Positions 34,853-44,058 of a DNA stretch of 64,000 nucleotides are shown here, piece by piece (position 1 is the first letter of the stretch; each line of letters begins with the position of its first letter). The stretch is taken from contig CANQPU010000009.1 of the NCBI GenBank assembly GCA_947625815.1, forward strand, positions 17,676 through 81,675, written 5' to 3'. The position numbers and the translations under genes are program-made. A model generated the notes under the pieces. That model searched no databases. It was not told the origin of the DNA and worked only from the letters and a program-made list of their open reading frames with translations. The stretch comes from an uncultured Oscillospiraceae bacterium. GTDB lineage: Bacteria > Bacillota > Clostridia > Oscillospirales > Oscillospiraceae.

Positions 34853-36743
34853 GCTGACACCGATCTATATCGTCGGCGCCATCATCGGCGTTTTCACCGT
34901 CCTGTTTGTGGCGGCGTACATAACGCTCAAGAAGAAAAAGGCCAACGTCACCTTTGACCGCAACGTGCCTGACCGGGAGATCATGGCCCGTATGCTGCCC
35001 TACGCCAAGCCCTACTGGAAGAGCTTCCTGGCGGTGCTCTTCATGATGATGGTGTCCATCGCCTACGACATCATTTCCCCCATGCTGGTGGGCGATATCG
35101 AGACGGTCATCAAGGACAGCTTTGAGCTCCGGGACCTCTTCGTCCGCGTGGGCCTCTACGCCAGTATCCTGATCGTCTCCATGATCAGCACCTATTTCCA
35201 GTCCATCATTCTCCAAAAGACCGGCCAGAGGATCCTGTCCTCCCTGCGTCAGGACCTATTCACCCACATCGAGGGGCTTTCCCACAATCAGCTCAATCAG
35301 ATCCCCGTGGGCAAGCTGGTGACCCGCGTCACCAACGACACCAACGCCATCTCCATGATGTTCACCAACATCCTGGTGAACATGATCCGCAATGTCTTTG
35401 TCATCGCGGGCGTGCTGTCGGCCATGCTGATCCTGAACCTGGAGCTCACGCTGATGGTGCTGTGCTTCATCCCGTTTCTGGTGCTGTTCACCGTCATCTT
35501 CCGGGTCTTCACCCGCCGGGTGTTCCGCACGGTGAAGGACAGGACCACCGACATCAACACCTACCTCTCCGAGAACCTGTCCGGCATCAAGATCACCCAG
35601 ATCTTCAACCGGGAGGACGCCAAGATGGAGGAGTTTCTGGAGAAGTCCAACGGCCTGCGGGTGGCCCGGCGCAACATGACGCTGGTCTTCGGCATCTTCC
35701 GGCCCATGGTCTACATGCTGTACATAAGCTCCGTGCTGTGTCTGCTCTATCTGTGCGGGCGGGGGTACATCAAAAACACCGTCTTTTTGGGCCAGACCAT
35801 CCACAGCGGCACGCTGGTCACCTTCTACATGTACATCTCCAAGTTCTTCAACCCCATCCAGACCCTGGCCGAGCAGTTCAATCAGCTCCAGTCCGCCTTT
35901 GCCAGCGCCGAGAAGATCTTCACCATCTTTGACCTGGAGCCCGAGATCGTGGACGAGCCGGACGCCATCGAGCTGGACCACATCGAGGGTGACATCGAGT
36001 TTAAGGACGTGTGGTTTTCCTATGTCCCCGGCGAGTGGGTCCTGAAGGGCGTGAGCTTTCACGTAAAGCCCCGGGAGACGGTGGCCTTTGTGGGCTCCAC
36101 CGGCTCCGGCAAGACCACCATCCTCAGCCTCATCTGCCGCAATTACGACATCCAAAAGGGACAGATCCTTATTGACGGCATGGATATCAAGCAAATTAAG
36201 ATTGCCTCCCTGCGCCGCCACTTCGGCCAGATGCTCCAGGACGTGTTCCTGTTCTCCGGCACCATCCGCTCCAACATCGTCCTCCGGGAGGAGTCCTTCA
36301 CGGACGAGGAGATCTGGCAGGCCTGCCGGTACGTCAACGCCGATCACTTTATCAATAAGCTGGACGGCGGCCTCGACGAGGTCGTTCGGGAGCGCGGCAA
36401 CAATTTCTCCGCCGGCCAGAGGCAGCTCCTCTCCTTCGCCCGCACCATCCTGCACCGCCCCGAGGTCATGATCCTGGACGAGGCCACGGCCAACATCGAC
36501 ACGGAGACGGAGCTTTTGATCCAGGACTCCCTGGAGAAGATGAAGAACATCGGCACCATGCTCATCGTGGCCCACCGGCTCTCCACCATCCAGCACTCGG
36601 ACAACATCATCCTGCTCTCCCACGGCGTCATCCAGGAGCAGGGCACCCACCAAGAGCTCCTCCACAAAAAGGGCCGCTATTACAGGCTCTATACCCTCCA
36701 GTTCAACGAACAGCAAAGAGCCCTGGAGCAGAAAAGAGCATAA
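34845..36743 (+). CDS. ABC exporter half-transporter, catalytic partner subunit
   Basis: This 632-residue partner has an extra N-terminal helix (about residues 5-27), the exporter transmembrane domain and an ATPase domain with Walker A GSTGSGKTT, the altered signature FSAGQRQLLSFART and Walker B VMILDEATANID, which keeps the catalytic Glu. Altered signature here plus altered Walker B in the partner make up the degenerate site, as in TM287/288. I chose the ATG at 34845 because GGAGGCGAGCG lies just upstream and the N-terminal helix follows. Confidence 0.9.
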   Translation: MGELTPIYIVGAIIGVFTVLFVAAYITLKKKKANVTFDRNVPDREIMARMLPYAKPYWKSFLAVLFMMMVSIAYDIISPMLVGDIETVIKDSFELRDLFVRVGLYASILIVSMISTYFQSIILQKTGQRILSSLRQDLFTHIEGLSHNQLNQIPVGKLVTRVTNDTNAISMMFTNILVNMIRNVFVIAGVLSAMLILNLELTLMVLCFIPFLVLFTVIFRVFTRRVFRTVKDRTTDINTYLSENLSGIKITQIFNREDAKMEEFLEKSNGLRVARRNMTLVFGIFRPMVYMLYISSVLCLLYLCGRGYIKNTVFLGQTIHSGTLVTFYMYISKFFNPIQTLAEQFNQLQSAFASAEKIFTIFDLEPEIVDEPDAIELDHIEGDIEFKDVWFSYVPGEWVLKGVSFHVKPRETVAFVGSTGSGKTTILSLICRNYDIQKGQILIDGMDIKQIKIASLRRHFGQMLQDVFLFSGTIRSNIVLREESFTDEEIWQACRYVNADHFINKLDGGLDEVVRERGNNFSAGQRQLLSFARTILHRPEVMILDEATANIDTETELLIQDSLEKMKNIGTMLIVAHRLSTIQHSDNIILLSHGVIQEQGTHQELLHKKGRYYRLYTLQFNEQQRALEQKRA

Positions 36744-36759
36744 GGACACCTAAAAAACC

Positions 36760-36788
36760 ATCCCGCCACTTACCGTGGCGGGATATTT
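36760..36788 (+). terminator. Terminator after the ABC exporter operon
   Basis: ATCCCGCCAC (36760-36769) pairs with GTGGCGGGAT (36775-36784), loop TTACC, followed by ATTTTA. The next gene is convergent. Confidence 0.8.
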
Positions 36789-36810
36789 TACAGCTTATAA
36801 GAAAACGATT

Positions 36811-37395
36811 TTATTTTTTCAGCATGGCCAGGGGCGGGCCGGAGAGGCGCAGGACCGTGTCGGCCAGGGCGAGGCTCTCCGTCTCGTGGGCGGACATGAG
36901 GATGGGGAGGCGTAGGGAGCGGAGGCGGGCCATGATCCTTTCCGCGTTTTCCGCGTCCACGCCGGTGAAGGGCTCGTCCAGGATGATGAGACGCCGGCCC
37001 TCGCCATAGGCCATGGCCCGGGCGATGGCAACGCGGCGGCGCATCCCGCCGGAGAGGGCTCCGACCGCGGTCTTCGCTTCCGCGGCAAGGCCCACGGCCT
37101 CCAGCCAGGGGAGGGGATCGGCGCCGCGGGGGAGGACGGCGCGGAGCTGGGAAGCGGCGGTGAGGCCGGGAAGCAGGCGGTCCTCCTGAAAGAGGAAGGC
37201 GGTGTCCCGGAGGCCGGGGGCGTCGATCGTGCCCTCCTGGGGCGTTTCAAGTCCGGCGATCAGCCTGAGCAGAGTGGTCTTGCCGCATCCCGAGGGGCCG
37301 GTGAGGGCGGTGACGCCGGAATCCGGGAGATCCAGGGTGAACCCGCGCAGGACCGCCTTGCCGCCGTAGGAAAAGGTGACAGCCTCAAGCCTCAT
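36811..37395 (-). CDS. ABC importer ATPase, SsuB/TauB-like
   Basis: This compact 194-residue nucleotide-binding subunit has Walker A GPSGCGKTT, Q-loop AFLFQEDRLLPGL, signature LSGGMRRRVAIARAM and Walker B LIILDEPFTGVD. It is shorter than the ~250 residues usual for SsuB/TauB and ends soon after the H-loop (SAHETES). The start at 37395 overlaps the permease gene by 11 bp. It is the last gene of the Crp/Fnr-SBP-permease-ATPase operon. Confidence 0.87.
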   Translation of the reverse strand: MRLEAVTFSYGGKAVLRGFTLDLPDSGVTALTGPSGCGKTTLLRLIAGLETPQEGTIDAPGLRDTAFLFQEDRLLPGLTAASQLRAVLPRGADPLPWLEAVGLAAEAKTAVGALSGGMRRRVAIARAMAYGEGRRLIILDEPFTGVDAENAERIMARLRSLRLPILMSAHETESLALADTVLRLSGPPLAMLKK

Positions 37396-38149
37396 TTTCG
37401 CCGCCTCCCGTCTTCTTCCGCAGAGCAAAGCGGATCAGGCCCTCGATGATCAGCGACAGCACCACCACGGTGAGCGTCCAGGAGAAGAGGGCGGGCGTCT
37501 CCAGGTAGAGCTTGGCGTAGAAGATCTGGGTCCCCATGGCTCTGCGGGGAGTACACAGCACCTCCGCGGCCACGCCGGACTTCCAGGCAAGGCCCAGGGA
37601 GCTGAGGATGCCGCTTTTCAGATAGGGCAGGGCGGCTGGCAGATAGATGAATCTGGCCCTGCGCAGCGGCCCCATATCGTAAGACCGCGCCATTTCAAGC
37701 AGCTCCCTGCCCGGGGAGGCAAGGCCCGCGCGGAGATTTTCCCACACCACCGGCATCACCATCATGGCGCTGATGATGACGGGGACCTTGTCCGATCCGG
37801 CCCAGAGGAGGATGAGGAGGATGAAGCTCACCACGGGCGCCGCGCGTATGACGCGAATGGCGGGGGACAGGAGGACGTCCAGCGCCCGGGAGGTGTGGGT
37901 GGCCGCGCCCAGGACCACGCCCGCCAGAATGCCCCACAGGGCCCCGGAGACCACCCGCCAGAGGGTGGCGGCGGCGTGCCGCCAGAAGGCCGCCGTGCCC
38001 ATGAGGCCCCAAAGAGTGGAGAGCACCAGCTTCGGGCCCGGCAAAAGGAGGGGCTGGCCGACCAGCCGGGCCGCAAACACCCAAAGCCCCAGCCAGAAGA
38101 GGGCCGGGGCCAGGAGACGGATGAACTTTTTCAGGCGTTTACTGCGCAT
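37385..38149 (-). CDS. ABC importer permease, SsuC/TauC-like
   Basis: This 254-residue permease has about six helices and a family-type cytoplasmic loop around ELLEMARSYDMGPLRRARFIYLP. This architecture is used for sulfonates, taurine, nitrate, thiamine precursors and riboflavin-like compounds. I chose the ATG at 38149, which overlaps the binding-protein stop by 11 bp. The ligand is not readable from the sequence. Confidence 0.86.
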   Translation of the reverse strand: MRSKRLKKFIRLLAPALFWLGLWVFAARLVGQPLLLPGPKLVLSTLWGLMGTAAFWRHAAATLWRVVSGALWGILAGVVLGAATHTSRALDVLLSPAIRVIRAAPVVSFILLILLWAGSDKVPVIISAMMVMPVVWENLRAGLASPGRELLEMARSYDMGPLRRARFIYLPAALPYLKSGILSSLGLAWKSGVAAEVLCTPRRAMGTQIFYAKLYLETPALFSWTLTVVVLSLIIEGLIRFALRKKTGGGENEA

Positions 38150-39176
38150 CCCAGTAGAAGCCGTCGTCCGGCATGGCGCCGCCGACGGAGGCGGGGTTGG
38201 CGTCAAAGAGCACCTGATAATAGGGCTCCAGCGCCGTCCGGACCTCAGCGCCAGAGACGAAGGTCAGCGAGTCGCCCAGGTCCGCGATGGCCTTTTTGGC
38301 GATGGGGGCCTTGGGGACGATGCCGTAGGTCTCGCAAAGCGCGGCCGCGCCCTCCGCGTCCGCCTTCACGGCGCTGATGGACGCCTCGTACTCCGTCAGG
38401 AACTGGGACACGGCTTCGGGCTGCGCCTCGGCAAAGGCGGCGCGTACCACCACGCATCCCATGGTCAGATGCCCGCCGGTGCCCAGAGCGTCCCATTCGG
38501 CGGTCATGTCCAGAGCGGAGCGGACGTCCTTGTTCTGGACGAGCACCGCGGTGGCGGCGGGGACGGGCAGCATGGCAAGGTCGATCTCCCCGGCGGCCAT
38601 CCTGGTCTGGATGACGGAGGCGTCGTCAAAGACGAGCTGTACGTCCGCGTCCTCCAGGGGCTCCTGATCGGTGCTGAAGGTCAGGCCGTTCTGGGCGAGG
38701 ATGAACTTCAGCACATACTCGGGGTTGGCGCCCTGGCCGGGGGAGTAGATGGTCCGGCCCTTCAGATCGGCCACGGAGTGGACCGTGTCGCCGTTTTCCA
38801 GGACGTAGAGGACGCCGAGCGTGTTGAGGGCGATGACCTGCACGCCGCCTTGGGTCTTGTTGTAGAGGGCGGCGGCCACGTTGGTGGCCACGGCGGCGAT
38901 GTCAAAGTCGCCGTTGATGAGCCCCGCCTGGATTTGGCTGTTGTCGGCCACGACGGTGAAGGTGTAGGAGTTTTGCGTCTCGCCGTTGTCGTTGGCCTCC
39001 ATGAGCTTCACCGCGCCGATGCCGGTGGGGCCGGTGAGGACGGCGAAATTCACGCTGTATCTGACGGGGGTGCCGTCCGGGATGGGATCCGGCGGCGTCT
39101 GGCCGTCGTCGGCGGAACAGGCGGCCAGCGAGAGCACAAGGGCAAGGGACAGCAGGATGAGTACAAGCTTTTTCAT
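38139..39176 (-). CDS. ABC importer substrate-binding lipoprotein, NMT1/SsuA-like
   Basis: This 345-residue lipoprotein has a signal peptide with lipobox LSLAAC, then a type 2 periplasmic-binding fold with segments such as LINGDFDIAAVATNVAAALYN and TIYSPGQGANPEYVL seen in NMT1/SsuA-like proteins. It is encoded between a Crp/Fnr regulator (28 bp upstream) and its permease. The ligand may be a sulfonate, a thiamine precursor or another small organic compound; nothing here decides between them. Confidence 0.85.
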   Translation of the reverse strand: MKKLVLILLSLALVLSLAACSADDGQTPPDPIPDGTPVRYSVNFAVLTGPTGIGAVKLMEANDNGETQNSYTFTVVADNSQIQAGLINGDFDIAAVATNVAAALYNKTQGGVQVIALNTLGVLYVLENGDTVHSVADLKGRTIYSPGQGANPEYVLKFILAQNGLTFSTDQEPLEDADVQLVFDDASVIQTRMAAGEIDLAMLPVPAATAVLVQNKDVRSALDMTAEWDALGTGGHLTMGCVVVRAAFAEAQPEAVSQFLTEYEASISAVKADAEGAAALCETYGIVPKAPIAKKAIADLGDSLTFVSGAEVRTALEPYYQVLFDANPASVGGAMPDDGFYWDAQ

Positions 39177-39204
39177 GGGATACGGTTTCCTTTCCGACGG
39201 AGCG

Positions 39205-39843
39205 CTATTTCAAAAGCTCCGGCTTTAACAGTGTGATGGTCTTCCCCTCACGGGCGACGAGCGATGCGTCCGAAAGCTTCTCAAGCTCCCGGTAGAGGGT
39301 GGCGCGGCCGATGCCGAGGATGGAGGCCAGCTCCGTCATGGAGCGGACCGTCACGCGGCCCTTGGAGTCGGCGTGGCGCAGGAGGTAGGCGCTGAGCTTG
39401 CGCTCCCCGGTGCCGGAGGAGAGCGCGTCCACCTTGGCCGAGAGGAAGCGGATGCGCTGGGCCAGATAGCGGATGTAGTTTTCCCGGATGACAGGGGATG
39501 TATCGATGAGGCGGCTTATATCCGCCTGGGAGAGAAACAGGATCTCGCAGACGGCCCGCGCCGTCAGCGTGGAGACATAGCGCTCCTCGTCGGTGAAGAG
39601 CGCCGCCGCGCCGAAGATATCCCCGGGGGCCAGCTCGCTCACCGTCAGCGCGCCCTTCGTCACCAGGACGCGCCCCCGGAGGATGACCCCCAGCTCCCGG
39701 CGGAAGCTCTCCGGGGAGTAGATGACCTGTCCCCTGGCATAGCGGCGGATGTCGCCGTCCGGAAGCATGGCCGCGAGGACGTCCCTGTCAAGCCCGCGAA
39801 ACAGAAAGGCGCCGCCGAGAATGTCGAGCGTAGTTTCTGTCAC
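39205..39843 (-). CDS. Crp/Fnr-family transcriptional regulator
   Basis: This 212-residue regulator has an N-terminal cyclic-nucleotide-binding-like beta barrel (RGRVLVTKGALTVSELAPGDIFGAAALF) and a C-terminal winged helix-turn-helix (MTELASILGIGRATLYRELEKL). No N-terminal Fnr-type cysteine cluster is present, so an oxygen-sensing [4Fe-4S] role is unlikely. It is the first gene of the importer operon. The dyad TTTGATACAAA (39868-39878) just downstream of its promoter could be an autoregulatory site. Confidence 0.88.
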   Translation of the reverse strand: MTETTLDILGGAFLFRGLDRDVLAAMLPDGDIRRYARGQVIYSPESFRRELGVILRGRVLVTKGALTVSELAPGDIFGAAALFTDEERYVSTLTARAVCEILFLSQADISRLIDTSPVIRENYIRYLAQRIRFLSAKVDALSSGTGERKLSAYLLRHADSKGRVTVRSMTELASILGIGRATLYRELEKLSDASLVAREGKTITLLKPELLK

Positions 39844-39887
39844 AGACCCACCTCCAAAAATGTCTCATTTGATACAAAACATGCTGT

Positions 39888-39916
39888 ATTATAACAGAAC
39901 AAGGCCCCGATGTCAA
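39888..39916 (-). promoter_or_regulatory. Sigma-A promoter of the Crp/Fnr-importer operon
   Basis: On the minus strand TTGACA (39911-39916) and TATAAT (39888-39893) are 17 bp apart, both exact. The dyad TTTGATACAAA (39868-39878) lies in the initially transcribed region. Confidence 0.88.
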
Positions 39917-39948
39917 TAGAAATTGTTAAATAATTATCATGAAGACAC

Positions 39949-39979
39949 AAAAAATCCCCTCCGGGGAGTCCCGGAGGGG
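39949..39979 (-). terminator. Terminator of the M3-type peptidase gene
   Basis: A perfect 10-bp stem (39956-39965 with 39970-39979), loop GAGT, is followed on the minus strand by A and six T (39949-39954). Confidence 0.88.
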
Positions 39980-39989
39980 GAGAGGAAGG

Positions 39990-42251
39990 TTACATCATGG
40001 TCTGAATGACGTAGAAGATGTTGTTGGCGTATTTTGCCAGGGTATAGCGGTCTACGGCCCTTTTGGGGTTGATGTTGCCGCTGTCGTCCATGAGCAACAT
40101 ATCATTCTCATAGTACCACTCCATAGAATCCACGGCCCAGTCGGCGATCTGGTCAGCGTCGGCAAACCCGGCGGAATTCATGGGCGTGGTGTCGAGGCCG
40201 AGCAGGTTCACGACACGGCAGAAAACAGTGGTCAGCTCCTGGCGGCTGATGGCGTTGTCGCCGCAGAACAGGTCCTCGCCGTTCCCATGGACGCCGAGGA
40301 AGATGCCGTAATCCGCGCACCAGTTGGCGGCGGTCTCATACCAGGTGCCGTTGTCGTCGGCAAAGTAGTCCGTGGCGATCTCCTCGCCGCCATAGAAGAT
40401 ACGGAAGAGCATCTGGGCGGCTTCGGCGCGGGTGGCGAGGGCGTCGGGCCGGAAGGTGCCGTCCGGGAAGCCCCCAAAGACGCCGGACATGGTGAGGTTG
40501 GTGACGAGGTCGTAGCACTCGTCGTCCTTGTCCACATCGGAGTAGAACACGGGGTTGGCGCGGTTTTCAATGTCCAGGTCCTCATAGAGGGTATCCACGA
40601 TCTCCGCCACGTATGCCGGGTCCAAGGGGTCCACGCCGCAGACGGCCTCAAACTGATCCTGGAAGTAGTCGTAGGGGGACTGGGACACGAAGTCCAGATA
40701 CCGGTCCACGGCGGCGTCGAAGCCGTTCTCCAGGGCGTAGGCGTAGAAGCAGAGGGCGCCGATGCCGGAGGTGGCGTAGCTTATGTAGTACATGGGCTGG
40801 GTGGTGAGGTGGTGGACCAGAAGCCACTCATAGGGGCTGCCATATTCCTCGCCGTACTCCTCGCACAGCTCCACGTACTTTTCGCTGATCATGTCCACGG
40901 TGACATCGGGGGTGGTGTAGGCGTAGATCTCCAGCTCGCCGTAGAGGGATCCGTTGATGATGGCGTCGCCCAGGATCCTATAAAGCACAAAATCGGTAAA
41001 GCAGGGGGCCATATCCCCGAAGAAGTCTCCGTAATACTGGGTGAACAGCAGCTCCAGAGACTGGGAGTGGACCTCAGCCACGTCCATGGAGCAGCTTCCA
41101 TCGTTCCAGCCGGAGGCGTGCCAGTAGGCGTTGTTGTAGTGGCCGAACTCGTGGATGAGGGTGGTGAAATCTACCACATAGCCGCCGGGGCAGTTAAGGA
41201 AGAAGGGGGAGCCGTAGGCGTCGATGCGGGTGGTGAAGCCCTGGTCGGTCTTGCCCTCCCGGGCCTCGATGTCATAAAGCCCGTGATTGATCATGTAGTC
41301 CCAGGCCTCCAGAAGCTCCGGGGAGAGCTTCTCCATATAGGGGCGAACGGCGTCCAGGGTCTCCTTGCCGGTGTAATCCCCGTAGAAGATGTTCTGATAC
41401 GCGTCGAAATCAGAGTTGGCGTCGAGGCTGTAGAGATCGTACATATCGTTGCAGAGCGGGACGATGTTCTCCCGGACGGCGGCGGTGAATTTCCTGGCCG
41501 TCTCCACATCGTAGCCGCGTTCGTACTCGTTTTCGTAGGCGTAATCCACGTAGTTATCGTAGCTGTCGTCAAGCTTGACCAGGGCGTTGTTGAGGGTCAG
41601 GGCGTGCATATAGACCTCCCCCAGGGCCTTGTAAAACCCGTCCTCGTCCAGGGTCTCGTCGAAATACACCGCCCAATACTCGTCCTCAATGCCGGAAAGC
41701 TCCGCGTTCAGCGCCTTCTCCTCCTCGGACATTCCGCCGTAGGCAAGGTAGGAGTCGATGTCGTCCTGGGTGAGCTTCTCCTGCTCCACGAAGTAGTCCT
41801 TGCAGGGGGACTTCAGGATGTCCTGAACAAGGAAGAGGAAGGGGTCGAAGATCTCCAGGTAGAGGGCGTACTCAGACTTAAAGAGCTCCGCGTTCTCCTC
41901 GTTGGTGGTGTCCTGGCCGGTGTAGATCTTTAAAAGCTGGATGTTTGCCCTGATCGTCATGAACTTGTCGGCGACGGCCTTGAAAAGCTCCTCCACCTTT
42001 TCGGCGTTCTGTGCGTCGCCGATGATGGCCCGGACGGCCTCGATGGCCTCCGTCATCTCCTCCTCTGAGACGGCGGTGTACTTCATGTCCTCAAAATCCA
42101 AGTCGGCGTGGGGCTGGTCCTCAAGATAGCCCGTCTCACGCGCAGGGTCACCGGTGAGACCGTCGGCGCCGGCGTCCGCGGCCAGGGCCGCGGGGGCGAG
42201 GGCGAGGACCATGCACAGCGCCACGAGCAGGGAGAGCAGTTTTTTCAGCAT
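39990..42251 (-). CDS. Secreted M3-like metallopeptidase with C-terminal SLH domains
   Basis: This zinc metallopeptidase resembles oligoendopeptidase F (M3). It has a signal peptide (LLSLLVALCMVLALAPAALAA), a mostly helical domain, the active site HEFGH at residues 367-371 and a downstream EVHSQSLELL glutamate. The last ~190 residues hold about three SLH repeats (one starts YSDVDKDDECYD and includes GVFGGFPDGTFRP), which bind cell-wall polymers. M3 enzymes are normally cytoplasmic, so this is a surface-anchored version. The start at 42251 has TTGGAGG upstream; a TTG 15 bases earlier overlaps that site. The length is 753 residues. Confidence 0.88.
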   Translation of the reverse strand: MLKKLLSLLVALCMVLALAPAALAADAGADGLTGDPARETGYLEDQPHADLDFEDMKYTAVSEEEMTEAIEAVRAIIGDAQNAEKVEELFKAVADKFMTIRANIQLLKIYTGQDTTNEENAELFKSEYALYLEIFDPFLFLVQDILKSPCKDYFVEQEKLTQDDIDSYLAYGGMSEEEKALNAELSGIEDEYWAVYFDETLDEDGFYKALGEVYMHALTLNNALVKLDDSYDNYVDYAYENEYERGYDVETARKFTAAVRENIVPLCNDMYDLYSLDANSDFDAYQNIFYGDYTGKETLDAVRPYMEKLSPELLEAWDYMINHGLYDIEAREGKTDQGFTTRIDAYGSPFFLNCPGGYVVDFTTLIHEFGHYNNAYWHASGWNDGSCSMDVAEVHSQSLELLFTQYYGDFFGDMAPCFTDFVLYRILGDAIINGSLYGELEIYAYTTPDVTVDMISEKYVELCEEYGEEYGSPYEWLLVHHLTTQPMYYISYATSGIGALCFYAYALENGFDAAVDRYLDFVSQSPYDYFQDQFEAVCGVDPLDPAYVAEIVDTLYEDLDIENRANPVFYSDVDKDDECYDLVTNLTMSGVFGGFPDGTFRPDALATRAEAAQMLFRIFYGGEEIATDYFADDNGTWYETAANWCADYGIFLGVHGNGEDLFCGDNAISRQELTTVFCRVVNLLGLDTTPMNSAGFADADQIADWAVDSMEWYYENDMLLMDDSGNINPKRAVDRYTLAKYANNIFYVIQTMM

Positions 42252-42311
42252 AAGCGATTCCTCCAAATCAAAATTTGACGATTTGACGCCATAAAGAGCG
42301 GTACAGCACGA

Positions 42312-42340
42312 ATTATACCATCATTCCCGCCTGATTTCAA
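42312..42340 (-). promoter_or_regulatory. Promoter of the M3-like peptidase gene
   Basis: On the minus strand TTGAAA (42335-42340) and TATAAT (42312-42317) are 17 bp apart. Confidence 0.8.
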
Positions 42341-42390
42341 GCGGAAACAGCATACAAACGACGGTTCGCGGGATATCTTTCAAGAAGGGC

Positions 42391-42419
42391 TTTTCAATTT
42401 CCCGGTTTTGGTGTATCAT
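42391..42419 (+). promoter_or_regulatory. Promoter of the CBS-type pyrophosphatase gene
   Basis: TTTTCA (42391-42396) and TATCAT (42414-42419) are 17 bp apart. AAAGGAAGG lies before the start codon at 42442. Confidence 0.6.
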
Positions 42420-42441
42420 ATCCTCAAAGGAAGGTGGTTCC

Positions 42442-44052
42442 ATGGAAACGATTTTTGTGACGGGGCACCGCAACCCGGACACCGACTCCGTCGTGGCCGC
42501 CCTGGGCTACGCGGCCCTCAGAAATGCCACCGGGGAGAGGCAGTACGTGGCCGCGCGGCTGGGGCACCTGAGCGACGAGACCCACATGATCCTGGAGCGC
42601 TTCGGCTTTGAGCCGCCGGTGTATGTGAAGGACATGCGCACCCAGGTGCAGGACCTGGATTTTGACGTGCCGCCCGTCCTGAGCGGGGCCGTCACCGTGA
42701 ACCGCGTCTGGTCGGCCATGGAGGAGGACAAGCACATCTCCGCCATCCCCATTGCCGATGAGGACGGGCGCCTTTTGGGGATGATGACCGCCGGGGACAT
42801 CGCGGCCTACGATATCGCCACCATAGAGGATCCGACCCTGAGGGACGTCCCGCTTTTCAACATCCTCTCCGTGCTGGAGGGACAGCTGCTCACTGAGGGG
42901 GCGGGGCGCGCGAATACCGTCACCGGCGAGGTGATCCTGGCGCTGCCCCAGGGGACGGAGCTTCCGCTTTTCAGATCCAAGGACACGGTCCTGATCTGCG
43001 GGAGCCAGCCGGAGATCCTGAGAGCCGCCGTGGAGGCCGGGGTGGGGTGCGTGATCCTGTGCCGCGCCGGCCTGCCCGCGGAGCTGGAGACGGGGGACAC
43101 CACCGTCATCTCCACGCCCTATGACAGCCTCCGGGCCGTGCGCCGGATCTTTCAGGCCATCCCGGTGGAGCGGCTGGCCGCCAATCGCGATATCGAGGCG
43201 TTCCACCTGACGGACTACATAGACGACGTGAAGGAGGTCGTCCTCCACAGCCGGTATCGGAGCTATCCCATCCTGGATGAAAACGACCGGGTCGTCGGCA
43301 CGCTCTCCCGCTTCCACCTGATCCGCCCCCGGCGGAAGAAGGTGGTGCTGGTGGATCACAACGAGCTGGCCCAGTCCGTCCCCGGCCTGGACGAGACGGA
43401 AATACTGGAGATCATCGACCACCACCGCCTGGCGGATATACAGACCCAGAACCCTATATACGTGCGCAACGAGCCCGTGGGCAGCACCTGCACCATCATC
43501 GCGGGGATGTATCAGGAGCGGGGGCTGATGCCCTCCAGAAAGCTGGCGGGCCTGATGGCGGCGGCCATCGTCTCGGACACCGTCATGTTCAAATCGCCCA
43601 CCGCCACCAGACGGGACCGGCAGATGGCCGAGCGGCTTGCCAGCATAGCGGACGTGGACCTTGAGGAGCTGGGCCGGTTCATCTTCTCCGCCTCCGTGCC
43701 GGAGGACAAGCCCGTGCGGGATCTGCTGATGACGGATTTCAAGGAATTCCACATCGCCGGCCACGCCTTCGGGATCTCTCAGATCACCTGCATGGACTCC
43801 GAGCGGCATCTGAAGCGCAAGGCGGAGTTTTTGGAGGTCATGGGGGAGATCAAGGCGAAAAACGGCTATTCCATGATGATCCTGATGCTCACGGACGTGC
43901 TCATCGAGGGCAGCCGCATCCTCTGTCTGGGCGGGGAGGACATTTTCACCCAGGCCTTCAACACGGAGCTCCATGAGAACGAGGCCCTCCTGCCCGGCGT
44001 CATGTCACGGAAGAAACAGGTAGTCCCTATGCTCTCAGCACTTTGGGGATAA
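42442..44052 (+). CDS. ppaC: Manganese-dependent family II inorganic pyrophosphatase with CBS and DRTGG domains
   Basis: The enzyme hydrolyses pyrophosphate to drive biosynthesis. DHH-superfamily motifs are present: GHRNPDTDS near the N-terminus, VDHNE and IDHHR. A DHHA2 domain sits at the C-terminus. Between the two halves of the first domain are a CBS pair (about residues 70-130 and 245-305, with SAIPIADEDGRLLGMMTAGDI) and a DRTGG-type domain. CBS-pyrophosphatases of this build are regulated by adenine nucleotides and, with DRTGG, by diadenosine polyphosphates. The length of 536 is right for this class. It is a single gene with its own promoter. Confidence 0.93.
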   Translation: METIFVTGHRNPDTDSVVAALGYAALRNATGERQYVAARLGHLSDETHMILERFGFEPPVYVKDMRTQVQDLDFDVPPVLSGAVTVNRVWSAMEEDKHISAIPIADEDGRLLGMMTAGDIAAYDIATIEDPTLRDVPLFNILSVLEGQLLTEGAGRANTVTGEVILALPQGTELPLFRSKDTVLICGSQPEILRAAVEAGVGCVILCRAGLPAELETGDTTVISTPYDSLRAVRRIFQAIPVERLAANRDIEAFHLTDYIDDVKEVVLHSRYRSYPILDENDRVVGTLSRFHLIRPRRKKVVLVDHNELAQSVPGLDETEILEIIDHHRLADIQTQNPIYVRNEPVGSTCTIIAGMYQERGLMPSRKLAGLMAAAIVSDTVMFKSPTATRRDRQMAERLASIADVDLEELGRFIFSASVPEDKPVRDLLMTDFKEFHIAGHAFGISQITCMDSERHLKRKAEFLEVMGEIKAKNGYSMMILMLTDVLIEGSRILCLGGEDIFTQAFNTELHENEALLPGVMSRKKQVVPMLSALWG

Positions 44053-44058
44053 CTGGCT

